A DNA stretch of 64,000 nt from Asterella californica. Lineage: Eukaryota; Streptophyta; Marchantiopsida; Marchantiales; Aytoniaceae. This document shows, one piece after another, positions 10,504 through 23,365 of this stretch (position 1 is the first letter of the stretch; each line of letters begins with the position of its first letter). A model generated the notes under the pieces. That model was given only the letters and a program-made list of their open reading frames with translations. It did not search any database and was not told the origin of the DNA. The stretch spans positions 31,280,001 through 31,344,000 of the forward strand of contig JAYKYS010000004.1 in NCBI GenBank assembly GCA_036924285.1, written 5' to 3'. The position numbers and the translations under genes were made by a program.

Positions 10504-11699
10504 CGTACAGGGTAGGAGACCGTAGGACGGACTGTTTTTACTTTGCCAATACGGTACAAGAGCCAGTCAGTCAGTCAGTCATGAGAAGATGTTGACGGCA
10601 GCAGGAGGAAGGGACACGACGGGAGAGGAATGAAAGAACGGAAAGGAGGACTTCCCCCAACGAATCAATTCATAGTAAATTTCTCCGATCAAATTATCTG
10701 ACAAATAAATAATTCAAATTGAGAAGGAAAAGCATGCGAAAGCTGCTGGGGTCATCTTCGTCACTGAAGTCACATTCCTGTACGGGCCAGTGCGAGAGGG
10801 GAGAGTGCTGCTGTTCCTGTCAGGAAAGCGATGCCTGACTTTCTTTGAACCCACTCACTGTGTGTGTGCGCGCGCTTGGATTTCAAGAATGAAAGCCTCT
10901 CCGTCCGCGAGGAGAGAGTGTGGAGAGAGGCGTGATGACAAGTGACAGAGGCGGCTCCTAAAGGGCAGGTATCGAGGGGCGGGAGGGAGGACGTTGCCCG
11001 GAAAGTACACCGAGGAAAAAGGGAAAGAGAGAGCGCAGAGAGCGAGTGAGAGTGTGTGTATATTGGACTCTAAACGAGGTTGTACAGAGGGGAGGAAAAG
11101 GAGACCAGCGGAGCAGAGTAGTAGAAGAACAGAACAGAGTCGAAGAGGATGATGGGTTTGGAGGGGATGGAAACGGGAAGACGACGGGAGTTAATGCGCG
11201 AGCAAAGGATTCGGTTGATGTGGGGCGATGGGGATGCAGGAGAGTGGCAACTGTGACGGCTCTGCCGCACGGGAGCGAGGTGTAGAGAAGTAGAACAGAG
11301 TAAAGACGAGGAGGAGGAGGACAGGAACTGGAGCAGCTGCTGCTCTGCTGTGGCTGGCATAGGCGGAGCAAAAGGTAGCAGAGCTAGTTGAGGAAGGTTG
11401 AGAAGATCGTCCTGCCCGTCCGTAATCCGGACAAGACAGGAGGAAGAAGAAGAATGTGAAGAAACAGAAGAGAGGAGGAGGAGGAATGGAAGAGGGAGGA
11501 AAGCGAGGGGAAATTAGCGGTTGAGAAGGAAGTTAGAAGAGCAGGACAGTACGCAGAATGTCATAGGAGAGACGGATGGAGAAACAAGGAAGTGTGGAGG
11601 AGGAAGAATTCGGAAGATGGAACTACCGAGCAGGATCGTGTGTCGTCATCAGGGAATGTGGTGACCGGGGCAGATCACGAGAGGAGCTGTGGAAGTGAA
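10504..11699 (+). promoter_or_regulatory. 5' flank and likely 5' UTR of PRMT6
   Basis: From about 10900 the plus strand is very purine-rich (long GA and GGA runs), like the stretch in front of the ACR-like gene at 22.4-23.3 kb. This probably marks transcribed leader. The opposite-strand open frames here (for example 10958-11371) arise from this composition and are rich in Ser, Pro and Leu. I could not place a TATA box with confidence. The gypsy element directly abuts this region and may have displaced upstream regulatory DNA. Confidence 0.4.
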
Positions 11700-14600
11700 A
11701 TGGGAAGAGACAAGGACAAGAGTGGCAAAGAGAAGACCATTGCTGCTGCGGGGGAAGGAGGAGCTGAGTTCGTAAGGAGTGAATCGAAGCTTCTAAGCCT
11801 TGGTTCTGCGAGAGGAGCTGCACACAAACCGGGAAAATCAAGCTTGAATGCTGAGGGCTATGGTGTGCGGCCTGCTGCTGCAATGGTGTCTCCTTCCGCT
11901 TCCAGGGACCACGGTGTTGTTGCTACAACTGTCTTTCGGGAGCATGATGCTGCGTATTTCCATGCCTACTCCCACATTGGCGTTCATGAAGAGATGATTA
12001 AGGCATTCCCTTTTCCTCTGTCTCTTGCCCTTCCATTTACGCTAGCTAGCTGGGTTTCGCGCTTGCTCGCGCGCTCTGTGGCTTGAGCTGATCGATTCTA
12101 GGGTTCCTTGTTCATGCGCTCTTTCTTTGTATCCTAATATAAACTAGTGGGTGACAGTGACCTCCCAGCACGAAAAGAAGACAATTTACGTTCCCCCCCC
12201 CCCATGTGATGCCTTCAGCATATACTACATCCGGGTGACAGGAGAAGGATCCAAATTTAGTTACGCATGTTAATCCCTTCCTTTGTTTGTTCTTTCTCCC
12301 ACGTTTAGAGATCCATTGGGACACCGCTTTGGGCGTTCCCTTTTCGTCACAATTTATAACTCATTCTCGGCCTGTAGATGTAGTGCAGCCTTGTGTGTCC
12401 AGTTGGATGAACCAGATCGTAAGATTGCAGATATATCCTTTGTGAAACTTGCGAGCTTGCCTGCACACTGTGCCGAGCTTGAAAGTTGCTGCCTCTGCTT
12501 GACAAGAAGGAAAGACGAAGTTATTTCTAGCACTCCAAGTACTTGGCGGGCTCTTTGCCCGTAGCGTAGAAATTGCTGTAGATTGCAGCGCGCTATATGG
12601 CGTCCAATTATTCTGGAACGTCTCGGCCACCATGGCCAAAGCAGGTAAAGCAGCCCAGGCATTATTTTCTGCTGCTACTCCTCTTTGTAGGCTCAGACTT
12701 GATTCATAGCTTGGATTAGAGCCTCTCTGACGACGCCTTATTTTCGAATCGCTTGACTACAACCTTGATGTGCCCGCTTTACATTCCTCGGGAAATATGT
12801 GATTAGGTTACCTGGTTTTCCGATCCGATTTCACTGGATGGATTTGGAAAGGTTTTGATATACCCGCTCCTTTAGTACTGCTGTGTACACAAACAATTCA
12901 CATTTCTTTCAGCCCGTTTACCGTGATCAATACTTTTTTGTTACTCACTCTTAGTAGTCATTCTAGTAGTATCTCATTTACTCGCGAGAGACGTCAGGGT
13001 TGTAACAGTGGTTCACCATCACTTACTTTGGGGTCACTGCAAGGTTGTAATGATTTATTTCGTCATGAGGTAGAAGCAGTACAAGTCTTGATGGGTATCA
13101 ACCTTTTAAAGTTTGCTGTTGCTTGATCGTCTTGTTCAGTGGCAAGTCTTTATGTTTGAACGTATTTTTATTTCTGTTGGGGAAGACAACCTGCTATCAT
13201 TTCGTAGGAGTTTCTTTTCATTCGCTTCTTTTATATCTAGTGCGTGTTTGCGAGTTGACAGGATCGAACACGGACAGATGCCTACCGGGACGCTATTTTT
13301 ATGCACACCGAGTCCATCCGTGATAAGGTAAGATTCTCAGATACATCAAGGGTCCCTTACAAGGCTGACAACCTGGTTCGTGAGGGGCACTGTCAGAGGA
13401 AAACACCAAAGTGAAATAAAATTCCAAAACAAGAAACTGACGAGAATAAGACACGAAAGATGGAAAGAGCACCGTGGTAATTCAGTGCTTCTACGGAAGT
13501 TTGGTGAAAGTGAGGATATTAGGGTTGACTGTTAATCGAGAAGCATTCTTACGAAACATGTTGAAAGTTTGCATTATTTGGTTTCTGATAGGCCGCAAAT
13601 TTATGGACAGGTGGTGGTTGATGTTGGATGTGGCACTGGTATACTCTCAATATTTTGTGCATTCGCAGGGGCTCGCAAGGTACAATCAACTTCTTTCTTG
13701 ACCTCAAGAAGTACATAACGTTGACTGCATGATGATCGCAACGTACCACTTAGTATCATTTAGCTCAAGTCCAAGACAACGATCTGTTATTTTCCACCAG
13801 TAAAAGCCTGCGATACACATGATCACTCACGATGTTTCTCGTGTAGGTCTATGCTATCGACGCCAGTGATATCGCGGTCCAGGTACTGAATCTGTTGCGA
13901 TTAGAGATCTGTTTGTATGTACCTGTTACAGTTAACCAGTACATATGGTTGTGGCGTTGTCGTGACGACGAATTTGGCCAGCTGTACTTGAACCTCGTTT
14001 GAGGAAGCGTTTAGGGGATAAAGTTTTCAGTGGAGTCATGTACAGGCTTCTCAGATATTGGTCTTCTGAGTTGTTTTAACGTTCTGATCGAAAGTTCGTT
14101 CGAACTCTGGTTTTTTTCCCTACCGCAGGCACAGGAAGTGGTCAAAGCGAACGGCCTATCTGAGATTATCACGGTGATACTGGGCCGGGTAGAGGTACGC
14201 TGAGCATTCTTTTGGATGTCATCTTGCATCAAGGAAGATCAGTGTAGTGATATCTTATCAGTTTATAGTGGCTCGTCCTCCTTGTGACATAACGGTTGTA
14301 ATGTCTGTCAGGCTTGGCATTTTGTTCATGCTTAATGTGGGTCAAATTAAGTGTGACCAAAGTGCCTTAGTTCTTTGCTAGTGGAACCTCTTGAACAAAC
14401 ACTTACTGGTCCGTACGGACTCCTTTTGGTTGCCAAGGCCCAATGCTCATGCATATCGGTTCCCCAAAAACCTTTCCTTGGTGCAGGAAGTCGAGATTCA
14501 TGAGGAGGTTGACGTCATTGTGTCCGAATGGATGGGTTACATGCTGCTTTATGAGGTAATGTAGTGTAGCCATGTTAGTAACCTGTTTCCAGCTCATGTT

Positions 14601-17012
14601 TTGCAGCCGCCTGCCAGACAAAATTACCACTTGTCTAGCCGTTTTCGGGTATATTTCTGTACCAGACAATATGGGGTATGCTTCTCTGAACCAGATTTTG
14701 TGCTAGCTTCAGGTAAAAAGTAAAGATGGGGAAGATACCTCGGCATTCTTGTCCACTGCCTTCATGTATACTCCGTGTAGCTTTATGTTGCCCTCCAACC
14801 GAAGTTGAAGTAATGCTACTTATTTTCGGATAATGGATGTTCTCAGCTTGATTTGTAGTCGATCCGCTCTCTTAAGTTGCTGATTGAAGAATATCAGTTG
14901 TTTTTTTGTTGCAAAGGAAGCGTACATGACCTTATCTCGCCTCGCTTTTCACCATGTTTTGCCCTGTCCTTCTGCTATACAGAGCATGTTACCGAGTGTT
15001 ATCTGCGCCCGCGACCGTTGGCTAAAGCCAGGAGGGCTGATGTTACCATCTCATGCCACGGTGCGTTAGTTCATCCCAACGCACTTGCCCACAGAAGAGC
15101 AGACAGAAGGGTCGCTTCATGTATTCACTATGTAGATATGTTTCCGCCCTGCCTAATGCTGTGCTTCTAGAGTTCTCTGTTCCGTGCTTGCTCTTTGCAA
15201 CCTAGAGAAACGCCGCGATTGAAGTTGAGTTGTCGAAGCAGTTGTTCTCTTTCATATCTTAACTTTCGTCTCGTTCTACTTCGATTTTGTTTTCCTTGAC
15301 TTCGATTTTGTACTTTGCAGCTATACATGGCTCCCATCACCAACGCCGAGAGGTATGCAGATAGCATAGATTTCTGGCGCAACGTATACGGCATCGATAG
15401 TAAGTACGGGATAGACATCTTATACCCAAGAATATGTGCCTGGCACATTGAACGAGGAAGAGTGGGGAATGCTTATGAAGATCCGTTTATCTGAATGGAA
15501 AGCACTGTTTCCACGCATTCACAGTCCGGGAGTAGTTAGCGAAGCGAAGTTTAACTGATTGATAGGGGGCTCTTTACTCCAGTGACGTATCTGATTGTTT
15601 GTATTGCGATCGCGCGTGTTTTGCAGTGTCTGCGATGTTGCCACTAGCGAAACAGTGTGCATTTGAGGAGCCTTGTGTTGAGTCTATAACCGCGGAGAAC
15701 GTTCTTTCATGGCCCGTAGTGGTAAGACGATCACAGGACATCCTGTACTTCTTCACAGTGTCTGTTGGTGATTCTTCTGAAGACTGTTCTCCAATGAAGA
15801 AATCTTACTCTGGCAATGGTTTTGTACATGCAGCTGAAACACATTGATTGCAGTAAAGTCACAATACAGGAACTCGAGGTGGTCACCACAAACTTCTGTG
15901 TGTCTTCCATGATGATGGGTAAGTGTCTTGTACATTTCCTCCTCTAGGATTCTAGTGGGTATAATCAAATTCGCGTAGTGAATGTTTGTTATCAAACCAG
16001 ATACATTGTTAAGAAGTATATCCACGATCTCTGTGTTTTAGTTTCATCTTCTTATGAGTAGTCCGGGCCTACTTAGTTTATCTGTCGCATCTCATGGTGA
16101 GATGCTAGATGTCACTTCGGATTGGCGTCCCTTTTCTGAAATAGTCGTTTGAGATGTCTAGTTGAGAACTGTAATTGCGTACCCGTCATCTTTACTGTTC
16201 TTCCAGCTTCTCTTCATGGCTTCGCCATGTGGTTCGATGTTACCTTCGGTTGCCCTGGGCACAACTCACCGGAACTGGAGGCAGTTGCAGAGTCACCCCA
16301 AGACAGCCCCCCTGCCAGTGACTATGAGAGCGTGGCCTTAAATCTACGTCGAAGGCGAGGAAATGAGACCTTGGTGCTTTCCACGGCACCAGAGGAAAAT
16401 CCTACACACTGGCAGCAGGCGAGTTTCGTTTTGCATCTCTGTTAGTGTGGATATCGTATGTTCTCCTACCCTAGCATTTTCCACCGGAAACAGTCTTGTT
16501 TGACACTCCAACATATGCTTTTGACCAAGACGTCAGGAAGTATTATAGAGTCCCAAGTCGTGGAGAACTACCACTGTGTAGTGCTTTGGCTCAGTTTATC
16601 CCGCTTTGTCCTTTGGTGCAGACAATTCTCTACATTTACGACCCAATCGAAGTAACGCAAGACCAAGTGATTTCAGGCTCAATCACTTTGGCACAGACTC
16701 GAGAGAATCCCAGATTTTTGAACATACATCTGGAATACAGGTAAGCCAGTTGTTTATCAAGCCTGGCTGTTTGATTCCTGTAGATGGTACCTATCCTTGG
16801 AGAAAAATGAATTTTCCTCGTCCCATCGTGGGCGTGCATGACTTGACTCGATGGAAATACTTGCTATGCCCACCTCCCGTTTGACAAGATTACTATTTTT
16901 GATTTCCCTCTTGGTGAGAGAGCGACAAGTACTGACTTCTTGCTAACGACGCTCTACGGTTGTTTGCAGTTCAGGAGACCGTAGGTGTGTGAAGGAATCT
17001 GTAATGAGATGA
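11700..17012 (+). CDS. PRMT6: Protein arginine N-methyltransferase, PRMT6 type
   Basis: This class I enzyme transfers methyl groups from S-adenosylmethionine to arginines, chiefly on histones. I place 13 exons: 11700-12002, 13262-13327, 13611-13679, 13847-13882, 14128-14193, 14487-14555, 14983-15060, 15321-15399, 15627-15721, 15834-15918, 16207-16418, 16622-16740, 16970-17012. They add up in frame to 439 codons plus TGA. Visible motifs are YFHAYSHIGVHEEMIK, the SAM-binding VVVDVGCGTG, VYAIDAS, the double-E loop SEWMGYMLLYE and the THW loop (THWQQ). The exon order and sequence follow plant PRMT6. The start is the first in-frame ATG, at 11700; the frame is open further upstream without an ATG. 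Introns 1 and 11 seem to use GC donors (AAG|GC at 12002 and CAG|GC at 16418). The roughly 95-residue N-terminus is low-complexity. Confidence 0.93.
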
Positions 17013-17221
17013 AAAAGTTGGAAACACTCGTGTTTTCGCTCCAGTTTTGAAGGCTAGTTTGGGTGCTTGAGACAGTTTTAGGTAATCGTAGTTTTGGCCT
17101 AAGCTAATTGTTTGAGGTAAAGATGGCATGCACAACCCTAGCATTTTCTATTACCTTGGCCAACTTTGTAATTTGCAAGGTAGACACTCGAACTACCTTA
17201 CTAGAGTCTAGTCATAAAGTA

Positions 17222-17349
17222 AGGTGCCACCGTGCTCGATCTGATAGGTGTTGATTGCACGACTTTCTTCACCCTTTATTCGAAAGTGCCACCGTGTTTG
17301 ACTTCATAGTGTTGATTGGACGAGTTTTATCAACCGTTTGATTCAAAAG
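17222..17349 (+). repeat. Diverged tandem duplication
   Basis: Two roughly 65-bp copies, starting near 17222 and 17284, share GTGCCACCGTG at the start and GTGTTGATTG in the middle. They lie just after the PRMT6 stop codon, probably in or near the 3' UTR. No function is evident. Confidence 0.6.
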
Positions 17350-18757
17350 CTTGGTCGCACCTTTACTATCACGGCAGTCACGAGCTAACAGTCAAGGTAG
17401 GATCGCCATGTGGAACAGACGTACATTGCTGACTGGTTTGAGCAGTCTTTTTGCTTACAACCTTGATGCCCCGTAAATGGCATGACTGTTCAAACCCAGG
17501 AATAAAGTTATGCATGCACAAACGTATGAAATTTTACTCTTCTGCCTTCATCTCTCAAGTCTGATGGTTTGCTCCACTCGCCAACTGTCAATTTGACGCA
17601 GAAGAAGCGAATGCAAGGAAGAGTTTGATGTCTTTCGTTTGCCCTGCGGCTGCGAGTAGTTACAGGTTGTTAGTACGAGTATTGCGTCTATCCATGCGTC
17701 AGTTCTCTGACGTATCTACTTTAGTAGCGCGAGTATGACTGCGTGAGGTCATCCAAATTTGTTAGCAGTTTGGTGAAGATGGCGGGTACTTTCTATCAGA
17801 TTGAGGTTATCTGATTAATGAAGAATCTTGAAGAGGACACGAAGACGTAGGAGTTTACATGGTCTGCACGTCTACCGTCACCGTGCAGGATATGGGGGAC
17901 AAATCCTAATATCTGATGCATGTGTGAAGGCGACGGAGGAAACCGATATAGCGGACTGTGGCAGATTGTCAAGTCAAGTTGTCAAGTCGTCAGGTTGTCA
18001 AGTCCCGGAGTCCTCCCTAGAAGTCTATCTGGTCCGATGCTAGATTCTCTTCTGGATCTTGACACGTAACCTTCCAGGGTAGAGAGCAGCGGAGAGTGGT
18101 CTCATTCCACTAAACAGACTTGACTTTCCAGGGCGAATTGGCGTCTCTTGTCTCAAATGAAGACAACATGCAATTGTGGATCTCCTTTTCACGACCTAGG
18201 CATGCAAAGCTCCAGGTTAGATGCCTGTAACTATGGACACACTTGCAGGCTGAGGGAACGTGCCACCCATGGACAAGGCTTGCCTGCCGTACACGGTCAT
18301 GAACGCGAGCAAGCCAAACCAACATGCACGCATACATGTTGAACGTGTTCTTTCTGGCTGAAGAATTCAAGATACGCATTATTGGTTGGGTCGAGGCTAG
18401 AGACCGGGGCTGTAACAGCGGGTCGGGGGTGGAAATATTTATGTCCCAGCGATTAGGAGGCGATTGCGCTGCGACCTGTGAGTTACTGGAACTGTCTTAC
18501 TTGCGCTGTGCCTGCTGTAAGGAGACGGCAGTAGTACGCTATCTGGCGGCTGCTGGCTACGAGTCGGGTGGAACTGTCGGGTTCGTTTCAGTCCATGGAG
18601 AGTCATAGTTACTTGGAGAGTCCATGGAGAGTCATACGCAGGCTGAGAAAGTTGTCGACGTAGTTGTTTAGCGTTGTACTTCTTAATAGCCTAAGATTAA
18701 TAACTTCGGTGTACCGAGTGGTTTAGTTCACAGTCCTCTAAGAGGAAGGTAGTGGGG

Positions 18758-18836
18758 AGGTGCATGTTGTTGAAAACTGTTAATGAAACTTTTGGTACGG
18801 TTAGAGGTGCATGTTGTTGAAAACTGTTAATGAAAT
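18758..18836 (+). repeat. Short tandem duplication
   Basis: Two nearly identical 32-bp copies (18758-18789 and 18805-18836) start AGGTGCATGTTGTTGAAAAC. The period is 47 bp. They are non-coding as far as I can see. Confidence 0.8.
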
Positions 18837-21800
18837 TTCTGGTCTGAGTCTCTTTGCGGTGGAATCATATGGACAGTCCCATAGTCCGCGAAGACCCCAA
18901 GGACAGGTAATAACATTTTCCATTTACCTAATGTAGAAACATACTACATCTCATACTTCATCTAAACATCTCATACTTCATCTACTTGCAGCAAACCTCG
19001 TATTAGCTCAGCTTGAGAGTGTTCAGTGTAGCCAGGTAAAATCGACCCCAACGAATTCGGAGTGATTGTTGCCAAACCTCGGGGTAGAAGGGTAAAGGTT
19101 CCGTGCAAGTTGAGTGTCCAAACACTTACGCAACTTAACAATGGAAGTGCAAAAGAAGTGATGAGATTCCACGACGCTTCTGCGTACACGATCCGACTGT
19201 TGAAGAAGTGCGCCACTCACCATGGCGCAATTAAAACGTAATGTCTTTGCTTCGATAGTTTTATTGTAAGTATATTCCTCAACCTCACGCCCAAGGCTTG
19301 GTCTCCAAGATGAGGAATACGATGCACTATTTGGGGATCCACTAGTCATTCAGTACTCAATCCCATGGGGTTGCTTCTCCTCTATCATCTGCGTTCTTGC
19401 ACATACGCTTGAATCCACATATCGAAGACAATACACCTTAACAGTTTAGAGAAGAAACTAGAAATAGGATAGAAGCAGACTTGCGGTATAAATAATATTG
19501 CTCAAGGCCGAATGAGCAGGGCTATCACCCGACCTTGCACAATAGTCATAACTGTTGTTATCACTATTCATACTTGCTAGCGCTACCAGCAGTTTTCAAC
19601 TTAATAGCCTTCCACGAACATCGAGAGTATGAGATGGGCTGTCTAACTGCAGGGTATCTGGAGAAAGGGTCCGTGAACACGAATCACTATCTTCGTTAGT
19701 ACAAAGCTTTCCACCTTTTTGATCTACTCCCGTAAACTTTTCGTCATGAGAATTTGCGAAATATGGGATGTGTGGCTAAATTAGTCTAGAAATAAGAACA
19801 TGAGCACATTCGGTGGCCTTCTTTGTGGAAACGAAAATGGTTTTGAAGACTAATGGAGCTCGAAGAAGATGCAGTAGATGTCAATGTAGTCAAGAGTTGT
19901 ACCAGTTAATACCTCACTGATAATTAAACCTTCCCCTAATAATTCCCTTTTTCGTAGATTAGATACCCGAAGGTTTGTTGATGTGCTATGAGGAAAGACT
20001 TTTAAGGATCGCATCCCGACGATCACGCAGGTAAGAAATTTGGCTGCCATTCATTCACACTTTTCAGCCTTAGCTTTTCTGTTTACAGCATCTACTGTAA
20101 TCTCAGATTTACAATTCGCTCATCTATTCCAGATTTCAGCAGTGGAGTTGTTTCGCGGGAGGAATTTATGAATGGACTCGGACATGAGGACCGTAGCAGT
20201 GTCTCGGATACACCTACCTTTGGTGACCAACGAACCTCACTAATAACAAGTGATGGATAACTCTCCCGGACGATCCGTGTCCATTCATTGGACAAGAGGG
20301 TAATGTTGCTTCTACTTGAGAAAAAGGATTCGTTTTTCTACTTCCATGTAAAAGCCAGCACCGAGGAGTGTGAGGTATACCCTCATCTCATTGCCTGCTG
20401 TTACTATTTTCCCACCATTTTCAACCTTATGCTGTATAGTTTTCGTTCTTTCCCTCTTTCCCCGGCTGAAAGAGGTGTGTTCACCACCCGCATCAAGTTA
20501 AATGATAATTTGGTTGATATGTAAAAGTAACTTGCTTATTTCCTCTCCAGATGATTTGGTAAGTCCATAAGGTTTCTTCTGCAAAGGAGTGTGCCAACTT
20601 CCAAGCCTTGCTGGCCAGCCTAAAGGATTGGAGTCATCAGTCCGAAAGAGAGGGAGGGAACCATGTTCAACGCAGTCAGTTGGCCAATGTCAGAGCGCAG
20701 GATTGTCTCATGTCGCAAGTTGGAATTGAGGCAGACAGTTATCGGAACACTCACCTGTTCGATTTCCTCTCACACTAATAGATGATGATGAGGATGACGA
20801 TGATGTGACGACGAAACAAAGGTGTGTGCAGGGAGCAACTAACTAATCCTACGACAACAATATAATGTGTTTGAGATATCCTTGACCAGTTAAGGAGTAG
20901 TAGCAGGTAAACAGGATCAGAGATTCAAAAGTGGACGACCGTGTCAGTCGGAGACGAGCGCAGAAGACTTGATGAATGACCTCTCAGTGACTTCTTCTTC
21001 TTCTCCGCTTGTGTACGTGTGAGGAAGTGAAGAAGAAGACACAGTGGGCCACAGAGAAGGTGACAAGCAGAGAGCACTTGAGGAGAGCTCGAACAAGACT
21101 CGAGTCATTTCGTCCTTGAAGCAAACAAATTATTCTTATAGAATCTTATTCTCTGGGAACGGTGGGCGGGCTGGCCTGATCATCCCAGAAACGAGGGACG
21201 GGCAGACCAGATATCGCGGATTGTTCGCGGAAGATGTTAGGTTCAAAAGCGACCGAATCGGGTGATGCACGGGACCATCCAGAGTGTAGGCCGACGACGA
21301 ATATGCTACAGGGCTCAGAAACAGCATCGGGGAGCAGCTGATGCTCAAGGGACAAGCCTCAAGAATATCTGGCTGAATCTCGGATCCAGGTACTGTTACA
21401 GACTGGATCGATTCCACAAGGAATAGAAAATCGACGAGGCATTTTGTTTGCCGCTGTCTGTCAAACACCGAGGCCCCCTCGCCGTTCCAGTACAGGCTTG
21501 GCCTTACCTAAGTAACCTAACTGGGAAACACGCGACGCAATGAGTAGCCAACGGATGGAAAGACCCCATCAACCCTTACAAGGGAGAGAGGGACCCGAAG
21601 TGCCAAGCAACGAACGCCTCGAAGGGAGGAAGAACATCGGGGCTAAGCCCCCCTATCTCTAAGGTCGCCTACCTAAGTAACCTAACTTAGCTTGCGTCCA
21701 AACTGCCCAGACTTTCCGAGATATCATGATTCATGACCCGAGTAGTTACCTCTACTGTAGTTAGTCAGTCCCCAGGGTAAAACCTTTCTGAAGAACCCGA

Positions 21801-23365
21801 ACCCGACAGATCAAAGGAAAAGATACCCTGATCTTTGACTGGTCGGTGGAGTGTGCTCTCCGCAGCCTTGGAAGGAAGAAGGAACGAAGGATGTTGACGG
21901 ACATAAAGGCAGTTGAATGCTTTATTTATCTCTCACGCGGCCAAATTGCCCCATCCACTACCGTCTCATCATATCGGCCGGATTCGGCCCATCGGGTCTC
22001 GCTACATGCAATAACTGTGAGCTGGGCCTCCTAGTTCCCGTCAGCTCCGCTGTGCCCAGCCCTGCCCTGCCCTGCCGTGGCACGCCAAATGAACCCCCAG
22101 AAACGACCGTCCGTCTCCGGATTCCGGTACCATCAGCAAGAAGAGACAATACAGGCTGTACAGCTACTACAGCAACCATCCGTCCATCCATCGAGGAAAT
22201 GGACCAGTGAAGATTGGTTGTTCTGTGAATGAGAAGAGCTCGTCCGAGTCGTCCGAGACTACACGGTCCGAGACGAGGCCGCTTGCCGAAACTAATTAAA
22301 ATAATAACTGTAACAGCCTGATGAATGAGTGAGGGTCTGGCTACGGTAGCAGTACGTAGTACGTCCAGTGCAGGCGGGACTCGGGAGAGCATCCCTCCAA
22401 CAACATCGGCACAGGTCCAGGGAAGGGAAAAGGCAGGGACGGACGGACAGACGGAGGTAAGGAGTTAGGTAGGGAGAAAGAAAGCTTAGAAAGGAACGGA
22501 AAGTCAAGATAGAAAGGTGAAAAAGTAAAGTGAAAATGAAGGGTGAAAATGAAGGAATGGTGTGCCGGAAGGGTTTCCAGAGGCGAGGAGAGGAGGCGCA
22601 TGAGGAGGAGAGGGAGGACTCAGAGGAGAGGATCTGCATTGGTGGAACATTGAAGGGAAGGGTGGGAGACAAGACAGGGAATGTCGTCCAGAGAAAAAAC
22701 ACTCTTCTAGTAGTTTCACTAGACTTGTCGTCTGCCCAGAAAGAAAGCAGCAGCGGAAGGAAAGTAGAAGCAGTTTAGTAGTGGGAGGCTGTCAGTCCAG
22801 ATAGCAAGGAGAGGAGAGGAGGAGAAGAGAGCAGAGGAGGCGGCTACTCTTGCCGCTCGAAGAAGAACAAGAGAGACATACAGGACGAGAGAGGAGAGGC
22901 GACGAGAGGGAAGGAAAAGAAAGGAGAGGAATCGAACGAGGGGAGGAGGAGGAGCGATAGAGGTGGAATCATCAGGAGGTCCGCCATGGCCTGCTTCTCT
23001 TCCCGCGCCCGGATGGACTGCCGAACGCGCAGCAGCAGCATAGCAACTCTTCGAGGTTCCCTTGTCGCTTACCTCTCGGTATTGGACGGGGTGCTCACCG
23101 AGGAACCCTCTTGCGCCGCTTCTCCTTTGGACAACAATCGCCTGGTGGGAGGGCGAACATTCTGTGTTTAGACTATAGACTTGTCTTCCCCCTAAGACGG
23201 ATTGGTTGTCACACAAGAAGTTCCAGAGCCAAAGAAGGAGGGCGAGGGGAAGGGAGTTTACAGGGGGTGTAGTGAGGGCAATGTTGGGTTTCGGATTCGG
23301 GGCTAGCAGGAGCAGCACAAGTGAACAAAGGGAGGATCGGGAGTTTGATCCATGGGCGTTGAGTC

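Larger units (their letters stand above)
17013..23365. other. Intergenic, no recognised gene; GA-rich leader at right end
   Basis: I find no gene that I can assign in this 6.3-kb stretch. It holds two small tandem duplications, listed separately. Two short plus-strand frames look faintly exon-like (about 19040-19230 and 20130-20265), but I could not join them into a gene. A repeated phrase ACCTAAGTAACCTAACT occurs near 21507 and 21672. From about 22400 to 23330 the plus strand is strongly purine-rich and is probably promoter or 5' UTR of the ACR-like gene. Confidence 0.4.

Noticed and set aside
10958..11371. Minus-strand open frames rich in Ser, Pro and Leu in front of PRMT6 and again at 22292-23318
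   Set aside because: They are shadows of purine-rich leaders on the plus strand and show no domain or splice structure.
19040..20265. Two plus-strand exon-like frames, one containing IDPNEFGVIVAKPRGRR and one containing GVVSREEFMNGLG (faintly EF-hand-like)
   Set aside because: Frames are short, stops and splice sites do not allow joining, and I recognise no family. Perhaps pseudogene scraps; too weak to list as genes.
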